NCBI GenBank assembly: GCA_946894095.1
Contig: OX335652.1
Coordinates: 11,059,001 to 11,123,000, forward strand
Origin: Incurvaria masculella
Lineage: Eukaryota > Arthropoda > Insecta > Lepidoptera > Incurvariidae
DNA length: 64,000 bases
Reading direction: 5' to 3'
Translations under genes and position numbers: made by a program
The notes under the pieces: generated by a model
Seen by the model: only the letters and a program-made list of their open reading frames with translations
Databases searched by the model: none
What the model was told of the DNA's origin: nothing
Part shown: one piece after another, positions 28,001-34,854 of the stretch
Numbering within the stretch: position 1 is the first letter of the stretch
Layout: every line of letters starts with the position of its first letter

Positions 28001-29434
28001 CATGTCATTTAGACATCTCGGTCACGCAGATGTTTATTGGGTTTTCACTTTGTGACTTAGCTAATGTTTGTGGATTCTTCGACTATTGGACTATGGTCAG
28101 AAGTTTCTGCGATTGTTTATAAACAGGGCAGACAAAGTCTATTGTTTATTTATTATTAAATGCAGGATATAATTACAGTTCATTGTTATTAACATATGTT
28201 TAAAATAATATAAAACCTATGTTTCTTTACTAAAACAAAAAAAAAACTCTGCTTCAAAACGAATTACCAAAAATCAACAGTATGAACAGACCTTATGATT
28301 GCGTGCACCCGTGGGCAGGGCATCCTGGGGATTTTGACCTTATTATTTGTATGTGATTTTTTTTTTATGTGACTGGACATGGATGACTAATACCACAAGT
28401 TCTGTCATGGTATTAGCCCAACACACCACATGGGAACTAGGTGCCATGCCAGGACCTTCCTTATATTGCACGGCTACATTAAACTGGATGGAAAACACGG
28501 ACAATTTTCATTGCCGCTTCGACCATCGTTCATCTAATGCGATGGTACCAACCCGGGCGGGATAAACCCTACCACCTAGTAAGTAAGGAAGGGGACCTAC
28601 AGCTTAACGTGGAATCCGAACCACGGCCAGCCTCTCTCAACGGTCGAATGGTCACCCATCCAAGACCAGACCGGACCCAGCGTTGCTTAACTTCGGAGAG
28701 CGATCGCCGAAGTGTCGCGCCACTGGGCCACTGAGGCTGACGGAGAGCTATACTAGCTCGACTCAGCGAACCAACTTTTGTAGGTACATAAACATGAATA
28801 AATGCAATTTCTATTTGATGTTAGTAATCATTTAGGCTTGTAGTGATTCAAAGAACAAGCTAAGTAGATAGGTAAGCTCTTATTGAGTATTTTAGCTCAT
28901 CAGCACATTATACTATTTTGAGTAAGTTTATCGCTTTACCCAAATCAATAAACAAAGTAATTAATTAAACAAATGACAAGGTTCACATAAATAACCAGTC
29001 ACAATCTTTGGCTGGCGTATGGCTAAAAGCAGGTCCTGTCACATAAATATTAGAAAGATACACAAGCAAGGCTGCGAGATGATTTAAGGATAACGCGGAT
29101 GTGATAAAACAACCTGGCGGACACATTGCAAACGCATGAACAGCAACTGTTCGTTGTGGTCAACTGCAAAAACAAGTATTGCATCAGGCGACGCCGTTAA
29201 GCCGAAGTAGGAGATCATTTGAAACGCGTTTCACTAAAATATGCGCGACACATTTCATTTCAATTAAAGCCATCTAGGATGGGATGAACTAGTGCATCCT
29301 TTCTTGCAAAAGGTTTACACAATCTCGGCCACGAAGAGGTTGGATTATGAGTTACTAACGAGCTTTTTTAGATCCTGTGCATGCAGGTTAGGTTGCGGCT
29401 GTGAAGTAGCGGCGCGTCCTTCTACTGAAGCCAT
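7007..29434 (-). CDS. eIF2gamma: Translation initiation factor eIF2 subunit gamma (9 coding exons)
   Basis: Minus-strand coding exons, in order: 29434-29360, 27124-26950, 16279-16043, 15243-15026, 14098-13913, 12360-12178, 11673-11536, 10041-9893, 7064-7007. Phases agree throughout and give 472 aa, the same length as human eIF2S3. eIF2gamma is the GTPase core of eIF2, which carries Met-tRNAi to the 40S ribosome. Visible motifs are the P-loop GHVAHGKST (exon 2), a Cys-containing zinc-knuckle-like insert (CDNPKCPRP...C) and DCPGHD (exon 3), NKID and SAQLKYNIE (exon 4), then the beta-barrel domains ending [10 protein letters not shown]. The start follows from the N-terminus [12 protein letters not shown]...QDLKKL joining in phase to DVSKLSALS. 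Exon 7 ends GAG followed by GCAAGT, a GC-AG intron. The first two coding exons are shared with Su(var)3-9, whose private exon sits in intron 2 (16280-26949). Confidence 0.95.
7356..9300. repeat. Foldback-type repeat with arms of about 400 bp and an extra arm copy
   Basis: Lies in the last intron of eIF2gamma. The left arm starting ACCGGGATAGATACAG at about 7357 runs to about 7760 and returns inverted at about 8900-9300; many 15-20-nt blocks match, such as CATGAAATCCGAAATG and CATGTTCATATGC. A third, more divergent copy in right-arm orientation lies at 7850-8160 (CTATCTTCCGGACCCC). No coding capacity is seen. A SINE pair (8165-8400) and about 450 bp of unexplained sequence separate the two right arms. 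Confidence 0.65.
8165..8400. repeat. Two SINE pieces in inverted arrangement
   Basis: 8165-8313 is a forward body segment (GGTTCGGAATCC, CTACTAGGTGGTAGGGTT, GGTCGAAGCGGCAAT). 8315-8400 is a reversed fragment (GCGATGGTGCCAACCC, then ACCTAGTATTTTAGG). The pair lacks the 3' tails. Confidence 0.7.
10275..10830. repeat. MITE-like element with short terminal inverted repeats
   Basis: CTTAAGGTGGCCCTTCCCG near 10275 is mirrored by CGGGAAGGTCCACCTTAAG near 10812-10830, so the ends are inverted repeats of about 19 bp with few mismatches. The interior is AT-rich with no transposase frame. Located in eIF2gamma intron 7. Confidence 0.6.
11975..12130 (+). repeat. tRNA-derived SINE, second family (copy 1)
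   Basis: Begins TCGGGATAGCTCAGATGG (box A), followed by GGTTCGAATCC (box B) in tRNA-like spacing. An unrelated tail follows (GACCAAAAACTG, AAAATCTGATTATAATACTTC, AACTCAAAATAA). The tail and box B recur at about 45060-45225. The anticodon stem does not pair well and the 3' end departs from a tRNA, so this is a SINE and not a functional tRNA gene. Confidence 0.75.
12391..13050. repeat. Head-to-head pair of tRNA-type SINEs
   Basis: 12391-12755 is a full minus-strand copy: tail CCAACCTGACATGGATGGC first, the body reversed, and the tRNA-like head with box B reversed at GGATTTGAACCC. 12765-13050 is a forward copy starting GTCGTTCGTGGTTCGAATTCC and ending in an AT-rich tail after CCATGTCCAGTAACAT. 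The pair fills most of eIF2gamma intron 5. Confidence 0.75.
13361..13520 (+). repeat. Palindromic MITE, family A copy 1
   Basis: GCCCCGATTGCACGAAGAG at the left end and CCTTTCGTGCACTCGGCCCC at the right end are inverted repeats. The interior has AACACGTCACTTTTAGTGAACCGC-type sequence. Related copies lie at 30160-30308 (same strand) and 61622-61775 (opposite strand). About 160 bp, non-coding. AT-rich sequence and ATA microsatellites at 13755-13780 and 13888-13908 follow. Confidence 0.75.
14380..14720. repeat. SINE inverted pair lacking 3' tails
   Basis: 14380-14590 is forward: a tRNA-like head with TAGCATAATGGTG and GGGTTCAAATGC, then GAGCTGCTCCATTGTTCGG and CTACTAGGTGGTAGGG. At about 14590 it turns directly into the same body reversed (CCTAGCAGGGGATGGGG, GATGGATTCTGGACC, ACATCTCACATTCG). 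The junction lies inside the body, so both copies lack their distal halves. Confidence 0.7.
15302..15770. repeat. SINE, reverse copy followed by a forward tail fragment
   Basis: 15302-15655 is a minus-strand copy with the order TGACATGGATGAC, CAATACACCACATTCCCG, GCCGCTTCGACCATC, GGATTCCGAACCATGG-like. 15668-15765 is a forward tail segment beginning AATTGTCCGTGTTTTCCATC. Lies in eIF2gamma intron 3. Confidence 0.7.
16450..16565 (-). repeat. SINE tail fragment
   Basis: TTAGCTCAATACACCACATG, TTGGTGCCATGC and a degraded TGGACAGTTTTTTTCAATGC block match the distal half of the common SINE, reversed. The sequence from 16566 to 17555 shows nothing I recognise. Confidence 0.6.
17561..17850. repeat. 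MITE with inverted ends of about 38 bp
   Basis: AAATTGGCGGTTACGGCAAA at the left is mirrored by TTTGCCGTAAACGCCAATTT at the right, and the similarity extends inward over CCGATCGACTGGCGTTTT. The interior contains two related TCAAACTCGGACT segments. No coding capacity. 17851-19230 holds AT-rich intronic sequence without supported features. Confidence 0.7.
19235..19610 (-). mobile_element. Non-LTR retrotransposon fragment (C-terminal RT region)
   Basis: Minus-strand frames, broken by indels, read like the thumb and C-terminal part of insect non-LTR reverse transcriptases: [16 protein letters not shown], then YRYHHGRCS, and near the end [14 protein letters not shown]. The order matches the usual 'NLIQRRAIRLI ... 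FYRLYHG ... SFIPRTARLWN' layout of jockey/CR1-like proteins. Several frameshifts make it a relic. Confidence 0.65.
19890..20060 (+). repeat. Dispersed lepidopteran-type repeat
   Basis: GGGTTCCATACCCAAAGGGT, then AACGGAACCCTATTACTAAG, CTCCGCTGTCCGTCTGTCC and a CTGTATCTCATGAACC segment. I recall this very common interspersed sequence from moth and butterfly genomes, where it tends to end in GCCGCCACAACAAC-like sequence as here. It supports the lepidopteran assignment. Non-coding. Confidence 0.6.
20800..21205 (-). repeat. Full-length SINE with tRNA-like head
   Basis: The best preserved tRNA-headed copy. Read on the minus strand: head at about 21205-21140 with TAGCCTAGTGGCGCG (box A) and GGGTTCAATACC (box B); then ATTCGTCACG-type sequence, GTTCGGAATCCATG, CTACTAGGTGGTAGGG and CCCGCCCGGGTTGGTACC; then GGTCGAAGCGGCAATG, TGTCCGTGTTTTCCATCCAG and CCATCCATGTCAGGTCGCAT, ending in an A-run (20800-20812). 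About 400 bp. 21206-22550 contains AT-rich intronic sequence without supported features. Confidence 0.8.
22555..22940 (+). repeat. Dispersed repeat family B, copy 1
   Basis: Shares blocks with 27195-27670 (reverse) and 48510-48810: GCCGGCCGGCCAGGTGC-like, GACAGGGAGTTGATTCC, GACCCTATA...AAAG and CCTGTTCCGTGT. Its end (CATCCCTTCGGAGTTG, GGGTCTCTAAATTCAGGGAT) is nearly identical to the end of the 27-kb copy. Weak reading frames suggest a degraded transposon terminus, type undetermined. 22941-24029 shows no supported feature. Confidence 0.6.
24030..24136 (+). repeat. Partial copy of palindromic MITE family C
   Basis: ATTCAGAATGGGCAGACTAAC, TTTAATCCGCCGGAGTAAACC and GTCCGGTGCTAAT, ending in GACAGGTGCTCTCTGAATAC. 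The same blocks occur in the larger palindrome at 29609-29817. Here the central part is missing. Confidence 0.65.
24408..29434 (-). CDS. Su(var)3-9: Su(var)3-9 histone H3K9 methyltransferase, fused to eIF2gamma 5' exons
   Basis: The private exon 25975-24408 is spliced to the shared eIF2gamma exons 29434-29360 and 27124-26950. The shared exons end TTA G (phase 1), and the acceptor TTGCAG at 25976-25981 leaves AA, restoring Glu, so the frame stays open for 605 aa. The enzyme methylates H3K9 and organises heterochromatin. Residues 1-83 are eIF2gamma sequence including the P-loop. A chromodomain follows at about 142-191 ([15 protein letters not shown]), then a Cys-rich pre-SET at 334-391 (CECDACNC...[11 protein letters not shown]), SET at 396-523 (GWGVRT, catalytic [15 protein letters not shown]), a Ser-rich linker, and post-[16 protein letters not shown]. 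All motifs look intact. A private start at 26012 (MPRLNMN...) would also be open but lacks the acceptor logic. This nested arrangement is known from holometabolous insects. Confidence 0.9.
26530..26800 (+). repeat. Degenerate SINE copy
   Basis: A weak tRNA-like head (GGTGACGCCTCC...GCGGGTTCGATAC) is followed by ATGTAAAACAATACTTTCCCC, ACTAGATGGTTTAGTT, GGTTGAATCAGAAATGAAAA and a GGGAATGT...ATCATGACA tail. The block order is that of the common SINE, but divergence is high. Confidence 0.5.
27195..27670 (-). repeat. Dispersed repeat family B, copy 2
   Basis: Inverted relative to the copies at 22.5 and 48.5 kb, and the longest of the three. On the minus strand it carries GACGCCCATGGGC, CAGGTGCTTCTTTACAC, GTTCCGCGTTGTGCGG, CCTACATCCCTTCGGAGTTG and an end rich in GACGAGACGCATGGC. 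It sits in intron 1 of eIF2gamma/Su(var)3-9. Short frames only, with no recognisable domain. Confidence 0.6.
28360..28745 (-). repeat. SINE with a clear 5S rRNA-derived head
   Basis: Read on the minus strand, about 28725-28640 has CGATCGCTCTCCGAAGTTA, AGCAACGCTGGGTCCGG and TCTTGGATGGGTGACC, which match the internal promoter (box A, intermediate element, box C) of animal 5S rRNA. A short GGCCCAGTGGCGCGACA segment precedes it. Downstream comes the same body and tail as in the tRNA-headed copies (GTTCGGATTCCACG, TACTAGGTGGTAGGG, GGTCGAAGCGGCAATG, CATCCATGTCCAGTCACAT, A-run). It is not a functional 5S gene: both ends of the rRNA are missing. Confidence 0.8.
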
Positions 29435-29608
29435 CTTGAGACTTTCATACGCCAATTGGGGTTCACAGGACGCACTCTTCCTCACACTGAAAGTTAACCT
29501 CACTTCACTATTCAACGAGTGACAATCAAGACAGACAAATGGCCGCCTGTCGTGTGGTTGTGTGGCGCGAATCTACTCTCGCTAGCTACACTTGCATACA
29601 TACAGTGT

Positions 29609-29817
29609 TATTCAGAGAGTACCTGTCAAAATTTATAAAATGTCGTATTCGGGCGGACTAACTTTAATCCGCCGGACTAAACCGGTATTTGTCAGTATAC
29701 CATATAAAACCGTTTTATGCCGGCGGATTAAAGTTAATCCGTCCTCTCTGAATACGACTGTGTATGGTTGGTCCGGTGCTAATTTCGTACTAAGTTTTGA
29801 CAGATGCTCTCTGAAAA
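29609..29817. repeat. Nested palindromic MITE, family C
   Basis: Outer ends TTCAGAGAGTACCTGTCAAA and TTTTGACAGATGCTCTCTGAA are inverted repeats. Inside, CGTATTCGGGCGGACTAAC with TTTAATCCGCCGG pairs with CCGGCGGATTAAAG and CTCTCTGAATACG, making a second palindrome. A partial copy lies at 24030-24136. It sits about 175 bp upstream of the eIF2gamma/Su(var)3-9 start codon, close to the promoter. Confidence 0.7.
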
Positions 29818-30159
29818 CGACTGCTCCCCATCTCAAGGCGTCCCATGTCGCGGTCCGATTTGAACCATCGTTACCAAAAGCACGCTCTAAACTGGTCCGA
29901 TTCCGGCTTAGAGCCCTCAAAATTATGTCCAGTGAACGATATGAAGTTATAGCTGCGTCACGCAATGCCGTACACAGTGCTCACGCTTTGGAGGTAGGGC
30001 ACTGTGTGTGCAACTATCAATGTCACTTTTTGACGTTTCTGAATAGTAGTCTATCGTCTTTCCACCGTGTTTTTGTACCACCTGTATTCTAAACTGACAA
30101 AGGCCTTTCGCAGTTTAGTAGTCTAGTTAGACAATTCTAGGACTGGAATAACTCTCGAA

Positions 30160-30308
30160 ACTTAGATACGGCTGAGTTAATTAATGTTTAAACACGTCAC
30201 TTTTAGTGAACCGCATGGAGTTCCTTCCATACTGTCCGTACAAAGTGACCTGTTTAATCATACGTTGATGTTGATTTTGATTTTTTGTCCTTTCGTGCAC
30301 TCGGCCCT
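30160..30308 (+). repeat. Palindromic MITE, family A copy 2
   Basis: Near-identical interior to 13361-13520: AACACGTCACTTTTAGTGAA, CGCATGGAGTTCCTTCCAT, AATCATACGTTGATG. It ends CCTTTCGTGCACTCGGCCC. The left terminal repeat is degraded. Confidence 0.7.
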
Positions 30309-30309
30309 T

Positions 30310-31319
30310 AGGAGGTAATCAGGTTTGGCTCTGGCACATATGTCTACTCAAAATCGTTCCGATTTGATATTCATACGATTTTGGCTGTGAGCAGTGATAT
30401 AAATTTGGAACACTCGTATTCACTGCTTATTTTGCGCGTGGCCAAAACCAAAACTAAACCGTCGCCATCTTAGAACGTCATTCGGCTGTCAGACTTCCCC
30501 TTTTCCCTTTTTAGGGACCTTTTTAGTATTTCAAACGCGTAAAATAATGCCGGAGTTCGAGAGATTGTGTTAAATGTGGAAAGTTCTTCGGAAACGAAAA
30601 AGGAAAGAAATTGACAATACTCCCATTTCAAAACATCACCGAGCGCGTCTTCGCTATTACAGGCATATGTTACAATTGCACTAAATCGGGTTACCCTCTA
30701 TTTATTCCTGCTTGATTAATTTATTTTAGAGGTAGGTTGTAAAATTATGGGATTAATTTTTTTCCATAAGACAACAGTGGTGCCCACAGCCAGGCGCAAA
30801 ATGATCTATGTGGGACTATCTCCGCTTTATTTGGAATCTCTGCAATATATGGATTTCGGAACGTACAGAATTATTCACCGACACGATCTCTTCTCCCTAC
30901 GTAGTGTGACATTCGACCGGAACCCTCGCTTTTGCGGCGGCTCCGGCCGCGTCATCACACGCCACCACTCCAGATTAAATGTAGAATAAGCGTACCCTTA
31001 GGGGGTAGCCGAGCCAAGCACTACCAGGGACGGGGAAAAAGAATACGACTGATTTTAGTGAAAATAAGGTGGATGTTTATTACAAAAGAAAATTAAACGA
31101 CAATGCTAAAGCGGTACATAAATGGTTTGCAGTTAGAAAGTCTGTCGTTGAGGCCTCCGTTAAGGGTAGAAAAACTTGGTGGTTGGTTCACTCAGTGGTG
31201 GACCACGTCGGTGCGCATCATGGTGGGTGCACGCGCGTGCGGTGCGGTGCGCGGGGGCGCCGGCTCAGAGCGGCGGCGTCGGCGTGTCGGCGCGTCGTCA
31301 ACGCCGGTCGACGGCTTGG
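30310..31319. other. Intergenic region, GC-rich toward the Transib insertion
   Basis: No supported gene. A TCTCTGCAATATATGGATTTC segment at about 30836 recurs at about 9777. From 31190 to 31319 base composition rises sharply to GC/CpG-rich sequence with CGGCG-like units, continued on the other side of the Transib element at 35443-35620. Before the insertion these formed one GC-rich block of about 300 bp; its function is unclear. Confidence 0.45.
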
Positions 31320-31324
31320 CGGCG
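31320..31324. repeat. Left 5-bp target-site duplication (CGGCG)
   Basis: CGGCG directly precedes the left inverted repeat (CACGGTG...) and is repeated at 35438-35442. Five-bp GC-rich duplications of this kind are characteristic of Transib elements. Confidence 0.85.
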
Positions 31325-31925
31325 CACGGTGGCGTGTAATTTGCGCCTAGTGGACTTTGCCGCTGACGATTTTTTTTTTGTGTTTTTCGATATTCTAATG
31401 ATGCAGTTTTATTCATTTTAACATTTTTATTACTTCTATATTAAGTATTTTGCAAATAAACAAATATTTTGGGTGATATAAAATTTTTCTTGTTTTCAAT
31501 GTATGGAAATAATTATAAAATTGCTGATAAGTCCTAAAGCACAAGTGATCACAAAATAATATTCTGAATAATTAATAAGGTCCCCGTACGTGATATTTTA
31601 GCCTCAACCAACAACCTCGAAAATGCTCGTAACTTTAGGAAAAAAAATAAAAACTGTTTTCGTGTACGGGAAAATCTTGTATATTGAAGTAAATCACAGG
31701 TATTATTAATTTAATTAAATTTAATAATGTAAAACTTCTCACAAATCAATTCTCTTCCTCACAAGGTGATAGGTTTATTCCCACCCGGGGTCGAATGATC
31801 GCATTGAATGAACAGTGGTCGAACCAAAAAAGAAAATTGTCCGTTTTCCATTCATGTAGCCATAAAATATGTCCTAGCATGGAACCCAGTTCTTATAAGG
31901 TACATTAGGCTAATGTCATGACGGC
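31325..31925 (+). repeat. Left terminal inverted repeat, including a SINE-like inner part
   Basis: 31325-31686 is nearly identical to the reverse complement of 35076-35437. Inward, 31687-31925 aligns with 35075-34855 at much lower identity and contains body and tail motifs of the common SINE (ACCCGGGGTCGAATGATCGC, AACAGTGGTCGAACC, TTGTCCGTTTTCCATTC). The outer end is CACGGTGGCG. Confidence 0.8.
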
Positions 31926-32006
31926 CATCTATGACAAGTTACATAAAAACAAATAAGAATGGGATTAACAATATAACGTTCCTTAAATTTATTTCCTGTA
32001 TATTTA

Positions 32007-34037
32007 TTAGTGTATCTTAGTGGCTGCTCTTGAAAACTTTCGAGTGTGATTCCGGCGATACTCCCTGAAATCTTTATTTCGAACTTCTGATGTCTCTTCT
32101 GATAGAATTCCAATTGGTATCAGTCCGAACGATTGAATGATGTCCCCTCCATGTGCAAGTATTTTATGCACGCGCGGTGGCATATAGTACCAACTGTACA
32201 GATTCAAGTACAATTTATAAGTATCTTTGCAATATGTTTCAAATTCCTCGATATTAATGGCCTGTCCTGAAGATATGGCTTCTAGAATTACTGCAAATCT
32301 TATAATAAGGTTTTCATTTATTCCCGTAATGGTGGCTGTGGTATGCGGGTCCCCAAAAAATCTCCTGGCACTGTTCCCGTCATTGGAGTTTCCTTGCCCC
32401 TGTTTAACGACATCTATTAAAAGTCCAGTGGTACGTCTGTAGTCGTCAGTTATTTGTGTTTTCCTTTGTTGTATCTTGCGTTTTTCTTCGTCCGTAGTGG
32501 CATAATACTTTTTTAAATCTAATTTATATGCAATATGTAGGATGCATTCCATCATACGAATCCAAGCGTGTAGAGTAGATAAGATTTCCGTGTTAGTATT
32601 TTTATTTTCTAACACGTTTATGGTACACATTTCTTTTGGTGTGGCATGACATTTGTCACATCTCTGTGTTGAAGTCTGAATTAGAATTGAAGAAGTTTTA
32701 CCATCCACCATGGTTAGGAATAAGGTGTGACTTATTCGTTTTTCACCAATTTAGGTTTATTTCAGTTTCAATACTGGAGACCTCACGTTGTACGTGTTCC
32801 TTTGATTCTTTTATAAATTTGAAGAAAATCGGCCTGCAAAACTTACTTGAATTTGGTTTTTCATTGTTCCGATTGACTTTGTCACCGCATGACAGCTTCA
32901 GTGGTACCAAACTTGCCATATACACGGAAGAATCATCGTAGCTTTCGTCCAAAATCTGTTTGTAGCTACTCTGATTTGAGGCACCGTCCAGTCCCCACTT
33001 ACTTTCTAGTCTAAATTGCGATGAATCATCCTCTGTGCTAACGAACTTTAGCAGTATTTTTGCGGTTTAATCTAGTAAAGACTGCAATTGGATCTGGGCT
33101 TCCGAATCAGTGATAGTTATGTCTTCTTTCTTTGGATAGCAATCCTGTTTGACTGATTGTAATTGAAAAGAAGAAGGCAATACGTCAAAGCCTTCTTCTT
33201 ACAAAATATTCGTCCAAGAATTATACATCCACCTAGTCATTTTTGTAGATAGCATACCTCCCAGAGCTTTTTCGGAACTGAGCTGTCGTTTTTCTTCTTT
33301 CTTCTCAATAAATGCTTTGACACGTGGCACTTCGTCGGGATTTTTTAAGAGGTATTCCAGTATTTCCGCGACCTCTTGGTTTCCATTAGCTTTCAGCCTC
33401 GTCGACGTGGCAAATGCAAATTCTGGGGATGCGTATGTTTCTCGTATCTGCTCAGTTCTTCTTTTCTTTTGTTTTAAACCTATTTCAGTAAATGGCTTCC
33501 TTGATTTAATGTTAGGAGAAGTAAGAAGATTAGTTCCACTGGTAGACGCTATAGTTGCCGGTTCAGGTTCATCGATGCTGATATCGACTTGCTCCGTATC
33601 ATCGATGCGCTGTCCCTGAAGAGCATTCGTTACACAATCGGGCCACTGAATTCTATTCTATTCTCTCTATTCGATTCTAGCCACGCACTATAGCTCTCGA
33701 AGAATTGGTCTAGTTTAGAACCAACATTCATCCATCTTCTGTGAAGAGTAAAACAGAATTTTCTGCAGAACTCATGAAGAGCGGATTGAATATCACTTGT
33801 TAAGTCCACGGAAAGCTTAGATTTAATCACATCATACAAAATTTCTTTATTTTTTAAATTGTTATTGTCTTTAAAGATGACATATAGATCCAAATTTGTA
33901 CACAAACTTACCATTATTGAGACAATTATACTTGCAGCAACAATACGAACACCGAAAATACACCGCGAACAAGTGCGTTGGATAACGTCAGGACGATATG
34001 ACAGGCTGGTACATACTGATTGTCCACTGAATTCCAT
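32007..34037 (-). pseudogene. Transib transposase, interrupted by stops and frameshifts
   Basis: Minus-strand pieces in order. 34037-33630 is an N-terminal region with HRRWMNVGSKLDQFFESY. From 33627 to about 32743 a second frame has KPFTEIGLKQKKRR, KQDCYPKKEDITIT and KWGLDGASNQSSYKQ, with in-frame stops near 33200 and 33066 and at its end. 32711-32007 is an intact 234-aa stretch. Compared with RAG1, D in KWGLDG corresponds to D600, D3 in MVDGK to D708, C18/C21 (CDKC) and H182/H187 (HKILAH) to the zinc ligands C727/C730 and H937/H942, and E209 (TSEVRNK) to E962. At least three stops and two frame changes make it inactive as read, and the C-terminus is short. The RAG1 correspondence is by eye but covers several motifs in the right order. 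Confidence 0.82.
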
Positions 34038-34854
34038 GATTACAGGTTACGACAAAAATAGCGCGCTTTCAAATAATCTGTTATCTCTTTCTCGCGCCTT
34101 TGTCTTTGGACCTCTTGGACGCGCGATAGATGGCGTTACTCAGTTCACAGACAATGCTCGCCTGTGCTTGCTTATCTCTTTCCTAGTAAACTTTTAATCC
34201 GTATTGTTATTCCTGTGAACTCTAATATTTCAGGAATGTTGCATTATTGTAATGCTAATACTGCCACCAATGGAACGAAAGTGTAGAGAACAGTTTCTAG
34301 TACATTAATGTAGTGTCTATGTTTCATTTCTAAAGTTGTGAGAATGAGTATGACTCGTTATCGGTAAATTATTTATATTATTTTGACTAGTAGATTAAAA
34401 CTATTGGCGCGATCAAATAAACGTGGCTTGATCTCAATCTCGAATATTTGTATCTGAAGTGTAAGTAAAACACTTAATTCCACGTACTGAGAATCCGATC
34501 TTCATGAATTTGGTCCAGATAGGTTCGCGGGTGATCCTTAAAATATCAAATATTATCATTAACAAGTATTTTTGTAATAATCATAAACTCAATAAGATTT
34601 GTTCATAGGTTACTTTCTCTATGGCTCGAACCAGCCTTACAGGATGTGTCCCAAGTGTGACCTCTTAAAATTATATCCAGTTTTACGTTTTGTGTTTTTT
34701 ATATTTTTATGTTTATTTATATTTATATAATCATGTTGTTTGCCTATCCGTAGTTAAGCCGGAAATTATGACAAATAAATATGTACTGTAAATCAATTTA
34801 GAGAACCTTATATTGTTATTCCCATGTTTGTTTTAATTTAGCTAGAATAGCTAG

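Noticed and set aside
28636..28745. Genuine 5S rRNA gene
   Set aside because: Only the internal promoter part resembles 5S; both rRNA ends are missing and the sequence runs into the common SINE body.
31069..31350. 93-aa plus-strand frame entering the Transib end
   Set aside because: Starts at GTG, runs through GC-rich sequence into the transposon inverted repeat, and has no homology.
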